Notes: generated from the letters alone by a model not told the origin. 23,705 nt of DNA from a virus (IMGVR_UViG_3300045998_000011:1-23705); one strand, 5' to 3'. Shown: positions 7,857-16,863, numbered from the stretch's first letter. Made by a program: numbers and translations.

Positions 7857-8204
7857 GTGGACAAGCAAGATGTTTTAAACGAACTATTATCACACAATGC
7901 CATTAAACAAGTGGGTTGCCTCTTCGTTCGTTCTGTAAGTGCTGCACGTGCGAAGGATTGGCAAGACTTACTAATCTCAGATAACAAACAATTTAGTACC
8001 GCGTCTGTCTGGGTGGGCATGTGCCTATGCGACGAGGGTGGCGCTTTCTTGTTTACTAAAGAAGATTTGTCGGAGTTGGATAACGCAAGCCTACCTGCGC
8101 TTACCCCGCTACTAAATGCCGCAATGGAAGTTAACGGGGGGACGGAGGCGCAGCTTGAAAAAAAGCCCGACATGACCGTAGGTTCTGGTTCGATCACACA
8201 TTAA
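7857..8204 (+). CDS. Tail assembly chaperone, G product
   Basis: This 115-residue protein occupies the gene G position between tail tube and tape measure. It starts with GTG at 7857 behind a GGGGGG run at 7845-7850. The frame carries helical segments (VLNELLSHNAIKQVGCLFV, LTPLLNAAMEVN) and ends in a polar tail TVGSGSITH made only when no frameshift occurs. G proteins coat the tape measure during tail assembly and are absent from the finished virion. Near codon 103 the mRNA carries a slippery heptamer, at which a fraction of ribosomes would move to the T frame and make a longer GT protein of 207 residues. Confidence 0.8.
   Translation: MDKQDVLNELLSHNAIKQVGCLFVRSVSAARAKDWQDLLISDNKQFSTASVWVGMCLCDEGGAFLFTKEDLSELDNASLPALTPLLNAAMEVNGGTEAQLEKKPDMTVGSGSITH
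8144..8165 (+). promoter_or_regulatory. Programmed -1 frameshift site with upstream SD-like stimulator
   Basis: The heptamer A AAA AAG occupies 8159-8165, with the zero frame reading AAA AAG as Lys-Lys. This is the same heptamer as the frameshift site of E. coli dnaX. GGAGG at 8144-8148 ends ten bases before it, as does the stimulatory Shine-Dalgarno-like element in dnaX. The T frame has a stop codon TGA at 8156-8158 and is open from 8159 onward, so the frame opens exactly at the slippery site. I see no convincing hairpin just downstream. Confidence 0.88.
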
Positions 8205-8479
8205 CTCTAGCTATCGGGGGCAGGACTAAAGATGAGTTGTTGAGTGTTATGTCCTACGCCGAATATAGAGAGTGGGAGGCGTTTTACAGTGTTCACCCTT
8301 TTGGGGACTTACGGGGGGATGAGCGGACGGCGCTAGTGACGTCCCTTTTATACAACTTACATCGGCATGGTGGTAAACCTAAAACGGTGAGCGATTGTAT
8401 GTATCGTGGTATACCCAAACCCAAACCCTCTGGGGACGAACTTAAAAAGAGGCTTCTGTCTATCTGGGGCAAGCAATAG
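8165..8479 (+). CDS. Tail assembly chaperone T domain, made as GT fusion by -1 frameshift
   Basis: These 104 codons are read after ribosomes slip at 8159-8165, giving a 207-residue GT fusion that begins at 7857. The T segment has the motif pattern of lambda-type T domains: HTLTLAIGGRTKDELLSVMS followed by YREWEAFYSVHPFGD. The GRT.DEL part lies upstream of the first possible start codon (TTG at 8237), so an independent T gene would lose part of the conserved domain. There is no ATG, GTG or TTG in this frame between 8159 and 8237. In lambda the T domain recruits the tail tube protein to the tape-measure complex. The TAG stop overlaps the GTG start of the tape measure. Confidence 0.85.
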   Translation, partial: ARHDRRFWFDHTLTLAIGGRTKDELLSVMSYAEYREWEAFYSVHPFGDLRGDERTALVTSLLYNLHRHGGKPKTVSDCMYRGIPKPKPSGDELKKRLLSIWGKQ

Positions 8480-10266
8480 TGTCTACTGATATTTTTGTTA
8501 ACCTCCTTGGCGGCGGTTCTAGCCAGTTTACCGGCGGTATAGATCGCGCCTCCCAGTCCCTGACCTCCTTTGCCGCTAAAGCTGACCGCGCTATAAAAGT
8601 GACCCAGGCTCTATTTGCGGCAGGGGCGGCAACCACATTTATAACTAAACTTGCTTCGGCCGGTGACGCGATCGCTAAGATGTCGCGGGAACTCGGTATA
8701 GCGTCTAGCCGCATGTTAGAGCTGGATACGGCTGCCGAGCGGCTGTCGGGGGCAACACCCGAAGAGATGAACAGCGCCCTCGAGCGTATGACGCGGGCTA
8801 TAGGCGACGCCGATAGAGGTTTAGGCCGAGCCAAGGCGTCCCTTGACGCCCTAAATATAAGCGCGAATAAACTGGTTAAATTAAATGCGGCAGATCAATT
8901 TTTAGTGATTACCGACGCGCTGAATAAAGTTACAAATGAGAGCGAAAGGGCTTCCCTCGCTTACGGAATTTTTGGCGATAAAAGTACCAAGTTGCTTAAC
9001 ACGATAGGTGCAGGGCGCGGCGAGATCGAAAAAGTGGCGGACAGCACTCGCAAATTGATTGCCGGTATAGATGACAACGCGCTTTCCAGGATAGAAGCCT
9101 TTAACGATGCATGGGGGGACGTGTTCCTCTCTCTTAAGGGTCTGGGCATTAGCGTAGTTTCGGCTTTTGCGGGTATACTGACTAAACTTGCTAAAGTACT
9201 AACGGACTACGTTATACCGGCGGTAAAAGCATTGTCCACCCTCGTGTTACTACCAATTAAGGGTCTAGAGGCCCTTATAGTTTTACTTAGCGGTGACGGG
9301 TTAGACGCGGCTGCGGCTATAGCTAACCAAGCGCTGTTGGACTTAGCGAAGGCTTTCGGATACGTAGAACCTGAAGCCGCAAAAACGGCAGCTACACTTG
9401 AAAGTGTAACCGTGGTTGCTAAAAAAATGGGTTTAGAAATTAGGGCAGCGATGAGCCCAGAGGAATTAGATAAATTTGTAGAAACACTCGAGGGGGACGT
9501 GCTACCCGCAACGGATAAATTCGCGGAGCAAGTTCGTAAGATCAACCAAGCCTATCAAGCGGGACTTATCGGGGACGAAACATTCAACGCGGGCGTTGTA
9601 AAAGCGCAAAACGATTTCCTAGCCGAATCTAAAAAGACCGCTAACGACTGGGTCAAAGCCTGGCAGGACGCGGCGGGCCGGTTCGCTTCGGGTGTTGGTG
9701 ATGCCGTTGCTGATGTGTTTTTTCAAACCTCTTCCGCCGCTGATGCGGCTAAAAAACTGGTACAGGATCTTACCCGCCAGGTTATAAGCTCTATGGTTGA
9801 GATAGGTGTTCGACGGGCGATACAGTTTGCCACAGCGCAATCTCAACAAGCCGCCGCCACGTCCGCTACCGTGGCAAGCAATGCGACTATAGCCGCGAGT
9901 GCCGCACCGGCGGCGGCGGGTGTGTCACTCGCAACGGCGGGCGCAAACTCAATACCGGCAATTGCGGGTATAGCCGCCACTATAGCCGCAACGGCTTTAA
10001 TAGCCGGGTATAGGGCCGAGGGTGGAGTTGTGGAAGCGGGTAGGGCGTACCGTGTGGGGGAGAGAGGTGCGGAGTATTTTGTGCCGAACCAAGACGGGAG
10101 TATTGTCCCGGCGGGGTCGGGTGGTGTAATGGTTAACGTTAATATCGACGCACGTAGTAGTAACCTAACTGGGGGGCAAATTAACGCATTGCGTAGGATG
10201 GTATCAAACGACGCTCTAAACGCCTTCCAATCTGTAATGACCTCTAGGGGTAGGAGGGTGTTTTAA
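8479..10266 (+). CDS. Tail tape measure protein
   Basis: This 595-residue protein sets tail length and is ejected ahead of the DNA. Its start is GTG at 8479, overlapping the T-domain stop. The protein is Ala-rich and helical for most of its length. Residues about 222-270 form a long hydrophobic stretch (GISVVSAFAGILTKLAKV and ALSTLVLLPIKGLEALIVLL) that could enter the membrane during ejection. The C-terminus has the recognisable end of lambda-type tape measures, EGGVVEAGRAYRVGERGAEYFVP, at about residues 514-536. It is shorter than lambda gpH (853), so the tail should be shorter than lambda's if the length rule holds. The next gene begins in its stop codon (TAATG). Confidence 0.92.
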   Translation: MSTDIFVNLLGGGSSQFTGGIDRASQSLTSFAAKADRAIKVTQALFAAGAATTFITKLASAGDAIAKMSRELGIASSRMLELDTAAERLSGATPEEMNSALERMTRAIGDADRGLGRAKASLDALNISANKLVKLNAADQFLVITDALNKVTNESERASLAYGIFGDKSTKLLNTIGAGRGEIEKVADSTRKLIAGIDDNALSRIEAFNDAWGDVFLSLKGLGISVVSAFAGILTKLAKVLTDYVIPAVKALSTLVLLPIKGLEALIVLLSGDGLDAAAAIANQALLDLAKAFGYVEPEAAKTAATLESVTVVAKKMGLEIRAAMSPEELDKFVETLEGDVLPATDKFAEQVRKINQAYQAGLIGDETFNAGVVKAQNDFLAESKKTANDWVKAWQDAAGRFASGVGDAVADVFFQTSSAADAAKKLVQDLTRQVISSMVEIGVRRAIQFATAQSQQAAATSATVASNATIAASAAPAAAGVSLATAGANSIPAIAGIAATIAATALIAGYRAEGGVVEAGRAYRVGERGAEYFVPNQDGSIVPAGSGGVMVNVNIDARSSNLTGGQINALRRMVSNDALNAFQSVMTSRGRRVF

Positions 10267-11669
10267 TGCCGGGGATATTGCCAAGCTCGCCGACGTTCCG
10301 GGTAGTGAATTTTGAGAGTAACTATTCAGCTATAACAGATGTGTCAGTTTCTAGTAGGAGCCATAGTCGCGGGCGGCCTAATCAATTATTCAGTTTTAAA
10401 GTTGATTACCCCTCGCTTACAAAAGATCAGGCGTCCGAGATCTACGCGTTTTTAATGCGTCAACATGGTACCGATGGTACTTTCGATGTTGTCTTGCCAC
10501 AAAAGACACCCCGAGGGGTTATGTCAGGTTCCCCCGTAGTCGGTGGGCAGTTTATGACGTACTTAAACGCCGTAAATGTGGCTAATGAGACTTTCAGCGA
10601 GGTAGGGTTTAGTAATGCTTTTATATCTTCCGCGTCCCCTAAAATCGGGTCGTACAAATTACGTTTAAGTGTTAATTGTTCCTATGATTTCGAGCCAGCT
10701 CCTTGCCCCGTTCTCAACGGTAAGCTTTTACGAATAGATTACTGGAGGGGGCCGGGGGGTTCTGAGTCAGATAGGTGGGCTAAGTTAATGTTGACGGGCG
10801 ACATTTTGGTCGACGGCCCTCGTATCGACGCGGTCGACAATAGCCTGAACTCTAGTGATCCCCAGCACTATAGCTACAAAACCCGGATCTTTAAATACGA
10901 TATTGCCACCACCAGATACCTAGTCAATAGAACGGATTTAACCCTGCCTGGCACCTTCGGGCAAGCCGACACATTTTTCGACGCATTCACTATTACCGCT
11001 AGCGACGAGTTAATAAGTAATGGGCAATTTTGGGCTAACCACTGGTGGGATCTGGGGGTCGGTGCGACGATACAAGACCTAAATGAAAAACTTGTTATTG
11101 ATGGGTCGCAGGTTAATACCCAATCTGTTGCGCAATCTGAGGTATTTCCCGATGCTCTGTCCGCTGCAAAGGTCACGGTAACTTTTACACGTACAGCGGG
11201 AACTATAAAGTTTAGCACTACGGGAACCGCGAGCGAGGTGTTCTCCTTAGGGGGGACGTATACCTTTCTGCTCATACCCTCCATTAACAACGCCCCTTTT
11301 ATGATAGAGTACGACCAGGATTTCATCGGCGAAGTTACAAGCGTTTCCGCTAAACCCCTCTCGTCCGGTAATTTACTCGCGGTAGGTGGTGCTACTCCTA
11401 GTGTTATAGGTTGGGCTAAACCCGGAGACATATTTAAGCCCGTTGGTGATCTTAAGGTTTACATGGTCGTTGAGTCGGCGGATTCTAGCTCCGGCGGTAA
11501 CGTGTGCCTGGTATTCGAGCCGCCCTTAATTCGTGACCCGGCTCAGGGTGAACAAATACTAGTGAGTGATGTCCCCTTTCGCGTTAGGCTTGCGAGTAGT
11601 ATACATTCCTACACTGTCGAGCCAGGTCTTGAGTATGGCATGTCTTTTGATGTCGTGGAGGCTATATAA
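10266..11669 (+). CDS. Distal tail (Dit-like) protein with large inserted domain
   Basis: This 467-residue protein follows the tape measure and probably forms the distal tail hub. Residues 1-95 match the N-terminal half of the short tail proteins at this locus (PTFRVVNFESNY, RGRPNQLFSFKVDYP, TFDVVLPQ). The matching C-terminal half appears only from about residue 370 (GATPSVIGWAKPGDIF, LKVYMVVES, VPFRVRLAS, YGMSFDVVEAI). About 270 residues lie between. Within them, residues about 240-350 look like a jelly-roll of the carbohydrate-binding CBM4/9 type (SDELISNGQFWANHWWDLG, then alternating strands). Evolved Dit proteins with inserted binding modules are known and are thought to help bind the cell surface. 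The split reading is inference from visible motifs, without an alignment. Confidence 0.72.
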   Translation: MPGILPSSPTFRVVNFESNYSAITDVSVSSRSHSRGRPNQLFSFKVDYPSLTKDQASEIYAFLMRQHGTDGTFDVVLPQKTPRGVMSGSPVVGGQFMTYLNAVNVANETFSEVGFSNAFISSASPKIGSYKLRLSVNCSYDFEPAPCPVLNGKLLRIDYWRGPGGSESDRWAKLMLTGDILVDGPRIDAVDNSLNSSDPQHYSYKTRIFKYDIATTRYLVNRTDLTLPGTFGQADTFFDAFTITASDELISNGQFWANHWWDLGVGATIQDLNEKLVIDGSQVNTQSVAQSEVFPDALSAAKVTVTFTRTAGTIKFSTTGTASEVFSLGGTYTFLLIPSINNAPFMIEYDQDFIGEVTSVSAKPLSSGNLLAVGGATPSVIGWAKPGDIFKPVGDLKVYMVVESADSSSGGNVCLVFEPPLIRDPAQGEQILVSDVPFRVRLASSIHSYTVEPGLEYGMSFDVVEAI

Positions 11670-12230
11670 ATGCGCGACATTACGCAATTGATGGCGCAAT
11701 ATGTTAGCTTACGTCAAATACCATCTTGGTTTTTCCTGATCGACTTTTATTTTTCTACGGTTGTGCGGTATACGACGCACAATAAAAATTTGGTGTGGGG
11801 AGGCAACACATATACGCCTGCGCTCGGTCTACTGGATATCGGGGACATTTTAGAGACTCAGGAGCACAGAGTTTCAGCTATTACGCTTCGATTGACCGGA
11901 GCAAACCTGTCTAATATATCCGTGGCGCTCAATGAAAGATTCAACGACGCGAGGGTATCCATAAATTTAGCCTCCGTCGATATCTCCGGCGTGATCCTTC
12001 CCGACCCAATTAATTTTTTTGACGGTACAATCGAGTCATACGAGCTGGCCGAGGATATTCAGTCCGGTTCCTCATCGGTAGTTTGGAATATATCAAACCA
12101 TTGGGCACAGTTTGAAAAGAGGGCGGGCAGACGCACCAACGTAGAGAGCCAACAACGCTTTTTCCTCGGTGATACCGGCTTCGAATTTTCCGGAGTGTCG
12201 GTCAAAGACGTTAAATGGGGGCGGGTATAA
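11670..12230 (+). CDS. Minor tail protein (L-like hub component)
   Basis: This 186-residue protein lies between the Dit-like protein and the J-like tip protein, the position of lambda gpL. It begins MRDITQLMAQYVSLRQIPSW and has the pattern LVWGGNTYTPALG, DILETQEHRVSAITLRLTG and FFDGTIESYELAED seen in small baseplate hub proteins of this kind. The C-terminal FEKRAGRRTNVESQQRFF followed by a DTGFEF box and KDVKWGR is typical for the family. I see no Cys cluster of the kind lambda gpL uses to bind an iron-sulphur centre. It starts directly after the previous stop, and its stop overlaps the start of the tip protein. Confidence 0.72.
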   Translation: MRDITQLMAQYVSLRQIPSWFFLIDFYFSTVVRYTTHNKNLVWGGNTYTPALGLLDIGDILETQEHRVSAITLRLTGANLSNISVALNERFNDARVSINLASVDISGVILPDPINFFDGTIESYELAEDIQSGSSSVVWNISNHWAQFEKRAGRRTNVESQQRFFLGDTGFEFSGVSVKDVKWGRV

Positions 12231-15043
12231 TGGGGTTCGGGCTTGGCAGTATAGGGGACGCGATCGGTGGTGTCGGGGACGCTATAAGTGACGCCTACTC
12301 CGACGTTAAGGATTCTGTATCCGATTTTATTGACGACCCTATAGACTTTGTTAAGGATAACGGCCTTACTCTTTTAAACCCCACGATCGGGCTGCTAAAA
12401 AATGGTTATGACTGGTTGATCGACGAGTTAACCGACATACCTATAAACAACATCGACCGCGAAAAAGGGGTATTGCTGAATACGCAATCTACCGTCGAAA
12501 AAATACCGGTGGTGTACGGCACACGCAAGGTCGGCGCTATACGAGTGTTTTGGGGTTCGGCCGGAGAGACTAACCAAGACTTGCATACCGTGCTGGTATT
12601 GTGCGAGGGTGAGATTGATTCTGTGTCGGAGATTTATATTGATGACATTATTAGCACGGACGAAAGGTTCTCCGGTTTGTTAGATGTCCGCGTATACACC
12701 GGCACAACTACCCAGACTGTTGACCCGATATTAAACGCGGCTTTCCCCACACAATGGGGTATAGACAAATTACTAAGTGGCGTAGCTTATTTGGCTTGTA
12801 AATTTACCATGGGGGAAAACTCCCCCTACTCTAGTTTCCCGCGTGTTAACGCTGTAGTTAAAGGTAAGAAGGTATTCGACCCCCGCGATGTGGGGCAGTC
12901 CTACGCAGACCCCTCCACGTGGTTATATTCTGAGAACCCCGCTTGGCAAATCCGGGACTATCTTAAAAACACCATATACGGTCGCGGGCTTGCCGACTCG
13001 GCCATAAATGACCTGGCTTTTATAGCGGCGGCGGACTACTACGATACCCCATCACCGCTATTCGTTGGATCTGTAGGTACGGAGGCGTTACTAGCCACTA
13101 ACATCGTGGTGGATACCAGCAATAAGGTTTTTGACAACATAGGCGCATTAGTGGGTAGTTGCCGCTCTAAGTTGCCGTTTATTCAAGGGGCCTACGCTTT
13201 AACCCCCTTGCGCGATGAACCAACGGCGGCGTATTTTAACGAAGATAATATATTTGGTACGGTAGTATATAAATCCCCAAATAAGTCATCGTTATTAAAC
13301 ACTGTAGAGGTGAGGTATATAAACCCGGAGGATAACTGGCAACCTGCCACTGTGCAGAATCAATCTGCGACTTATTTGGCGGAGGATAACGGGTTACAGC
13401 TCGACACAACGGCGGACTTCTCCGGTGAAACTAGCCCGTATAGAGCGAGGTACCGCGCAGAGTACCTTTTAAAAACCTCGCGCAATACCGGCATAGTTAC
13501 GTTTAACGCGGGTCCGGAAGCCGTGAAACTAAATCCTACAAGCGTGTTTGCCTTATCGTATGACTCGTATGGTTTTGTAGATAAACTTTTCCGCGTCGTT
13601 GAAATGGCTTTGACTCTTACAGGGCGTATCCGGATTACCGGTATAGAGTACGACCCTACGGACTATGATCGTACTGTTACATCAGAATACCTGCCGCCGT
13701 CGGATACAATACTGGTTAGTCCATTTGCGATTGACCCGCCAACTAATCTAAATGTTATTAGCGACGAGTCTCAACTTGTTTTAGGCCGTGACGGGACATT
13801 GATCGTTATGGTTAGAGTGTTATGGACGGCATCACAAAATCCGTTTGTAGTTGCATATTTTATAGAATATAAAGAGTCCGCTAGTGCTACATGGCTACCC
13901 GGGGCCGCGGTTAATAGCCCAAATCTAACGGAGGGTTTAATACCGAATTTACGTGAGGGGGTGTTACATGATTTTCGCATCAAGGCGATAGGGGGCCAGG
14001 GTGTCTCGAGTTCGTATTCGTATTTGTACGGCGTTACGGTCATCGGTAAGACCTCCCCGCCGCCAGACGTGCAAGCATTCTTTTTTAGCGCCCAGGGTGA
14101 CGGTACTCGCCAGTTTACCTGGCAGTACCCGAATCCCCCTTTAGACCTCGACGGTTTTAGCATTCGTTATTTTGCCGGTGTTGGCGGGACGTGGGAGCAG
14201 ATGACGCCCATAAGTGGGGCGGAAAAGCTCTCCGACGGGCTTCGGGCTTGGGAAACTAACCAGCTTGCGCAGGGACATTATACGATAGGCATTAAAGCCG
14301 TTGACACAAGCGGGAATTATTCGACTAATGCTATAATAATTGAGGGTGACCTACCTAATCCGCGTATTGCGGCCGCTTTTGAGGTAGTTAATCTGTCCAC
14401 TGTAGGGTGGCCGGGTATAAAGTTTAATTGTACTGTTTACTCTGACAGGTCGGAGTTGTATGCGGACGACCAATCCCACTGGCAGGACTGGGCGGAGTGG
14501 CAAGGTTTAACGTTTTGGAATAAAAACCCCTATCTTAACCTGTACTATGTTCACACCTTCGATGTAGGTGCTAAAGTTACATTGACACCACTTGTAAGCG
14601 TAGTGCATAACGCCGACACACTTATTGTCGAAGAAGAGCACAGCGACGACGATGTGACGTATACCCCCTGGGCAGTAGTGGGCCCGCCGGTAACATGTAG
14701 GTATATTCACATCCGGATAAGCGCGTCTAGGGCGTCGGGAATTATAGTTATTAGCAACGCGGATATTATTCTAAGTGGCGATACAGTAAACGAAATATTA
14801 GAGGACATAAACACATCTTTACTTATAGCACCGTACCGGTTAGGTGTCGGGGATATTCGGGTTCCAATCACCCAGGTGTATACTAAAATCAAACGGGTTA
14901 ACGTGATACTTCAGAATACGGGCCCCGGATGGAGCTATGAGGTTATAGATAAGGACGTGGCTATTGGCCCCCGAATTAAATTATATAATGCGTCACTTGC
15001 TCTAGCTGACGCTAATATTGATGTGGACATTGTAGGAGTGTAA
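12230..15043 (+). CDS. Tail tip / host specificity protein, gpJ-like
   Basis: This 937-residue protein is the central tail tip. An Asp/Gly/Val-rich amphipathic N-terminus (GSIGDAIGGVGDAISDAYSD) leads into the conserved hub region, with STVEKIPVVYGTRKVGAIRV, then FPRVNAVVKGKKVFDPR and ENPAWQIRDYLKNTIYGRGL. Around residues 500-700 there are two fibronectin type III-like modules (starting DPPTNLNV and SPPPDVQAF). The C-terminal 230 residues show no motif I know and probably contact the host receptor. It is shorter than lambda gpJ (1132). The ATG at 12230 overlaps the previous stop as TAATG behind a G-rich stretch. An in-frame ATG at 12215 would add five residues and cannot be excluded. Confidence 0.85.
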   Translation: MGFGLGSIGDAIGGVGDAISDAYSDVKDSVSDFIDDPIDFVKDNGLTLLNPTIGLLKNGYDWLIDELTDIPINNIDREKGVLLNTQSTVEKIPVVYGTRKVGAIRVFWGSAGETNQDLHTVLVLCEGEIDSVSEIYIDDIISTDERFSGLLDVRVYTGTTTQTVDPILNAAFPTQWGIDKLLSGVAYLACKFTMGENSPYSSFPRVNAVVKGKKVFDPRDVGQSYADPSTWLYSENPAWQIRDYLKNTIYGRGLADSAINDLAFIAAADYYDTPSPLFVGSVGTEALLATNIVVDTSNKVFDNIGALVGSCRSKLPFIQGAYALTPLRDEPTAAYFNEDNIFGTVVYKSPNKSSLLNTVEVRYINPEDNWQPATVQNQSATYLAEDNGLQLDTTADFSGETSPYRARYRAEYLLKTSRNTGIVTFNAGPEAVKLNPTSVFALSYDSYGFVDKLFRVVEMALTLTGRIRITGIEYDPTDYDRTVTSEYLPPSDTILVSPFAIDPPTNLNVISDESQLVLGRDGTLIVMVRVLWTASQNPFVVAYFIEYKESASATWLPGAAVNSPNLTEGLIPNLREGVLHDFRIKAIGGQGVSSSYSYLYGVTVIGKTSPPPDVQAFFFSAQGDGTRQFTWQYPNPPLDLDGFSIRYFAGVGGTWEQMTPISGAEKLSDGLRAWETNQLAQGHYTIGIKAVDTSGNYSTNAIIIEGDLPNPRIAAAFEVVNLSTVGWPGIKFNCTVYSDRSELYADDQSHWQDWAEWQGLTFWNKNPYLNLYYVHTFDVGAKVTLTPLVSVVHNADTLIVEEEHSDDDVTYTPWAVVGPPVTCRYIHIRISASRASGIIVISNADIILSGDTVNEILEDINTSLLIAPYRLGVGDIRVPITQVYTKIKRVNVILQNTGPGWSYEVIDKDVAIGPRIKLYNASLALADANIDVDIVGV

Positions 15044-15047
15044 TAAC

Positions 15048-15767
15048 ATGCCTTGGCCGACTGTACCGGTAAATACTACAAACTTAGACGATCCTGTGAA
15101 CGATAAAGCCAGTGACGCTAGGTCGGACATATTGGACCTAACTACTAAGTTTAATCAGTTAATCGCCATGCGGGGGTTGGCTAACGGTGTAGCGTCTCTC
15201 GGAACTACAGGGCTAGTTCCCACCACACAATTGCCCCTCGCTACAACCCCCCAAGCCTACTCAGGTAATGATGACGCGGTATTAATGACCGCATTCAAAT
15301 CCCGCCTAACTAGACAGAGGGGGATACTGTTAAGCGGTACGGGCGGGCCGAGCACTTTTGGCGTTGATCTGACGTTTCCGGCTATACCCTGGTATCATAA
15401 GGAATACGAAGTTGGGGCGGGGGTCATAGTGCCTAGCCTTCCCGCCACTGAGGTGCCCATACCCCTTGGTGTGTCGTTTGTTCAATTTTTTGGTCAAGTC
15501 TATTTTAATTCACAAGCTACCCAATACCTTGTTGGGGTGGATATATACGTTAACGGCACAACAGGGTGGCCGGGACAACCGAGGGCTAGGGGGTTAATTA
15601 ACTCACTCGGTCCTACGATATTGTCTATAGTGTCGCCCCCGATGTATGTGGTCAATGGGGACACCTATTCGCTAAGGGCGTTTTCTAGTGGTGTCGGCAC
15701 TGTCGTGGATATGAGTAGTAATAAGACATGGCTTTGCATGAAGGTTATAGTAGGGGTGGGGAACTAG
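15048..15767 (+). CDS. Putative tail fibre-like protein
   Basis: This 239-residue protein follows the tip protein and probably contributes to a fibre or side structure. The N-terminal part has a pattern common in fibre adaptors: NTTNLDDPVNDKASDARSDI, then LANGVASLGTTGLVPTTQLP near residues 43-62, the last being the widespread N-G-V-A-S-L-...-G-.-V-P-..-Q-L-P motif. The remaining residues are beta-rich with aromatic residues and no Cys-based or coiled-coil signature (ending TWLCMKVIVGVGN). TAGGAG upstream gives a fair ribosome site. It is too short for a full fibre, so it may be a tip-associated fibre or a receptor-binding fragment. The exact role is open. Confidence 0.6.
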   Translation: MPWPTVPVNTTNLDDPVNDKASDARSDILDLTTKFNQLIAMRGLANGVASLGTTGLVPTTQLPLATTPQAYSGNDDAVLMTAFKSRLTRQRGILLSGTGGPSTFGVDLTFPAIPWYHKEYEVGAGVIVPSLPATEVPIPLGVSFVQFFGQVYFNSQATQYLVGVDIYVNGTTGWPGQPRARGLINSLGPTILSIVSPPMYVVNGDTYSLRAFSSGVGTVVDMSSNKTWLCMKVIVGVGN

Positions 15768-15769
15768 AT

Positions 15770-16309
15770 ATGACATGTAAACAAAGAGTGATTGACGCTA
15801 TTTTAGGGGTTGAAGGTGAAGACCACACAGACCACCCGGACGACTCCGGAGGGTCGACAAAGTGGGGCGTTACCGAGACGGTGGCGAGGGCTTACGGTTA
15901 CTTGGGCAAGATGTCTGAGATGCCGCGCCAGATAGCTTTCGACATCTATTCAAGGCGTTATTGGGACTCTGTGCAGGGTGATAGCCTTGCAACTCTGTCG
16001 GAGGCAATTGCTGAGGAAGTAGTCGATACCGGGGTATTAATGGGGCCGGTGACGGCTATCAAATTTTTACAACGTGCACTTAATGTGTTTAACGTCAAGC
16101 AAACTTTATACCCCGATGTAGCCGTAGACGGTGTTGCGGGTCCAGCCACGTTTAGAGCGCTTGCTAAATATCTTACTAAACGAAGTGAGAAAACCCTGTG
16201 CAAAGCGTTGAATTGCTTGCAGGGGGCAGGGTGTATAGAGTTAGCGGAGCAACGGGAAAAAGATGAAACGTTTGTATATGGTTGGCTAAACCGGAGGGTT
16301 AACCTGTGA
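15770..16309 (+). CDS. Endolysin, glycoside hydrolase 108 type
   Basis: This 179-residue protein is the cell-wall enzyme, very likely an N-acetylmuramidase of the GH108 family (ZliS-like). The catalytic region is near the N-terminus: ILGVEGEDHTDHPDDSGGST and KWGVT, with Glu15 in VEG as the expected catalytic acid. GH108 proteins normally read E-G-G there, and here it is E-G-E. From about residue 90 the sequence fits the peptidoglycan-binding domain that usually follows (LQRALNVF, DGVAGPATFRAL). No signal peptide is visible, so release depends on the holin. The ATG at 15770 lies two bases after the previous stop. An upstream in-frame ATG at 15728 would overlap the fibre gene and adds nothing family-like. 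The stop overlaps the holin start as GTGA. Confidence 0.9.
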   Translation: MTCKQRVIDAILGVEGEDHTDHPDDSGGSTKWGVTETVARAYGYLGKMSEMPRQIAFDIYSRRYWDSVQGDSLATLSEAIAEEVVDTGVLMGPVTAIKFLQRALNVFNVKQTLYPDVAVDGVAGPATFRALAKYLTKRSEKTLCKALNCLQGAGCIELAEQREKDETFVYGWLNRRVNL

Positions 16310-16863
16310 AGTGGCAGGATGTTGGTGACTGGGTTAAGCGTAATGCGGGACCGGGTGCCGCTCTGGTCGGGTCACTTATTACGGGTAATATCCCTGGAGC
16401 TGTGGCCGCTGGTGTGTCAATAGTATCCGGCGCAACGGGAACCAATAGTCCCGCAGAAGCGCTTGCGGCGCTACAGACCGACCCGCAAACTATGGTAAAA
16501 CTAAAGGAGTTGTATTACCAAAACGAGGAGGCCGTCCGTAAGCACATAGAGACGATGGCTCTCGCGGCGTTGCAGGATAAACAGGAGGAGCACAAACAAA
16601 CACAAGAGACAATACGGACAGGGGACACTGCGCTAGATGAATACGTCCGGCGTACACGGCCGCGTATGGCCCGAGAGTCGTGGTTAGCGCTCATTGCGTA
16701 CTGTTTCGTGTGCTTGGCTTTTAGAATATTCGACGGTACGGATTTATTTAATGGCGCTATCGCTTCGGTTATTGCGTCCCCCGCTTGGGCGTATCTTGGT
16801 TTACGCACGTTTGATAAAAGAGCGGGGACGCAACACAGTGATAAGGTTTTTTGGCAGAAATGA
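16306..16863 (+). CDS. Holin, three-transmembrane GTA type
   Basis: This 185-residue protein is probably the holin that permeabilises the inner membrane and frees the endolysin. Residues about 15-42 are Gly/Ala-rich and hydrophobic, and two further membrane segments lie at about 127-142 (LALIAYCFVCLAFRIF) and 148-166 (NGAIASVIASPAWAYLGL). Between them is a charged helix with QEEHKQTQETIR and then the DEYVRRTRPRMARESW motif ahead of the second segment, which is the hallmark of the GTA_holin_3TM family. The start is GTG at 16306, inside the endolysin stop (GTGA). The stop overlaps the next start as ATGA. Neighbouring lysis genes support the call. Confidence 0.87.
   Translation: MKWQDVGDWVKRNAGPGAALVGSLITGNIPGAVAAGVSIVSGATGTNSPAEALAALQTDPQTMVKLKELYYQNEEAVRKHIETMALAALQDKQEEHKQTQETIRTGDTALDEYVRRTRPRMARESWLALIAYCFVCLAFRIFDGTDLFNGAIASVIASPAWAYLGLRTFDKRAGTQHSDKVFWQK

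Noticed and set aside
8237-8479. Independent 80-residue gene starting with TTG at 8237
   Set aside because: There is no good ribosome site, and conserved T-domain sequence lies upstream of it in the same frame. The frameshift explains the whole open frame back to 8159.
15728-15769. Earlier in-frame ATG for the endolysin at 15728
   Set aside because: It would overlap the fibre-like gene by 40 bases and adds residues unlike GH108; the ATG at 15770 fits the family start.
16851-16859. TTG start at 16851 for the coiled-coil membrane protein
   Set aside because: The ATG at 16860 forms the ATGA overlap seen throughout this cassette.
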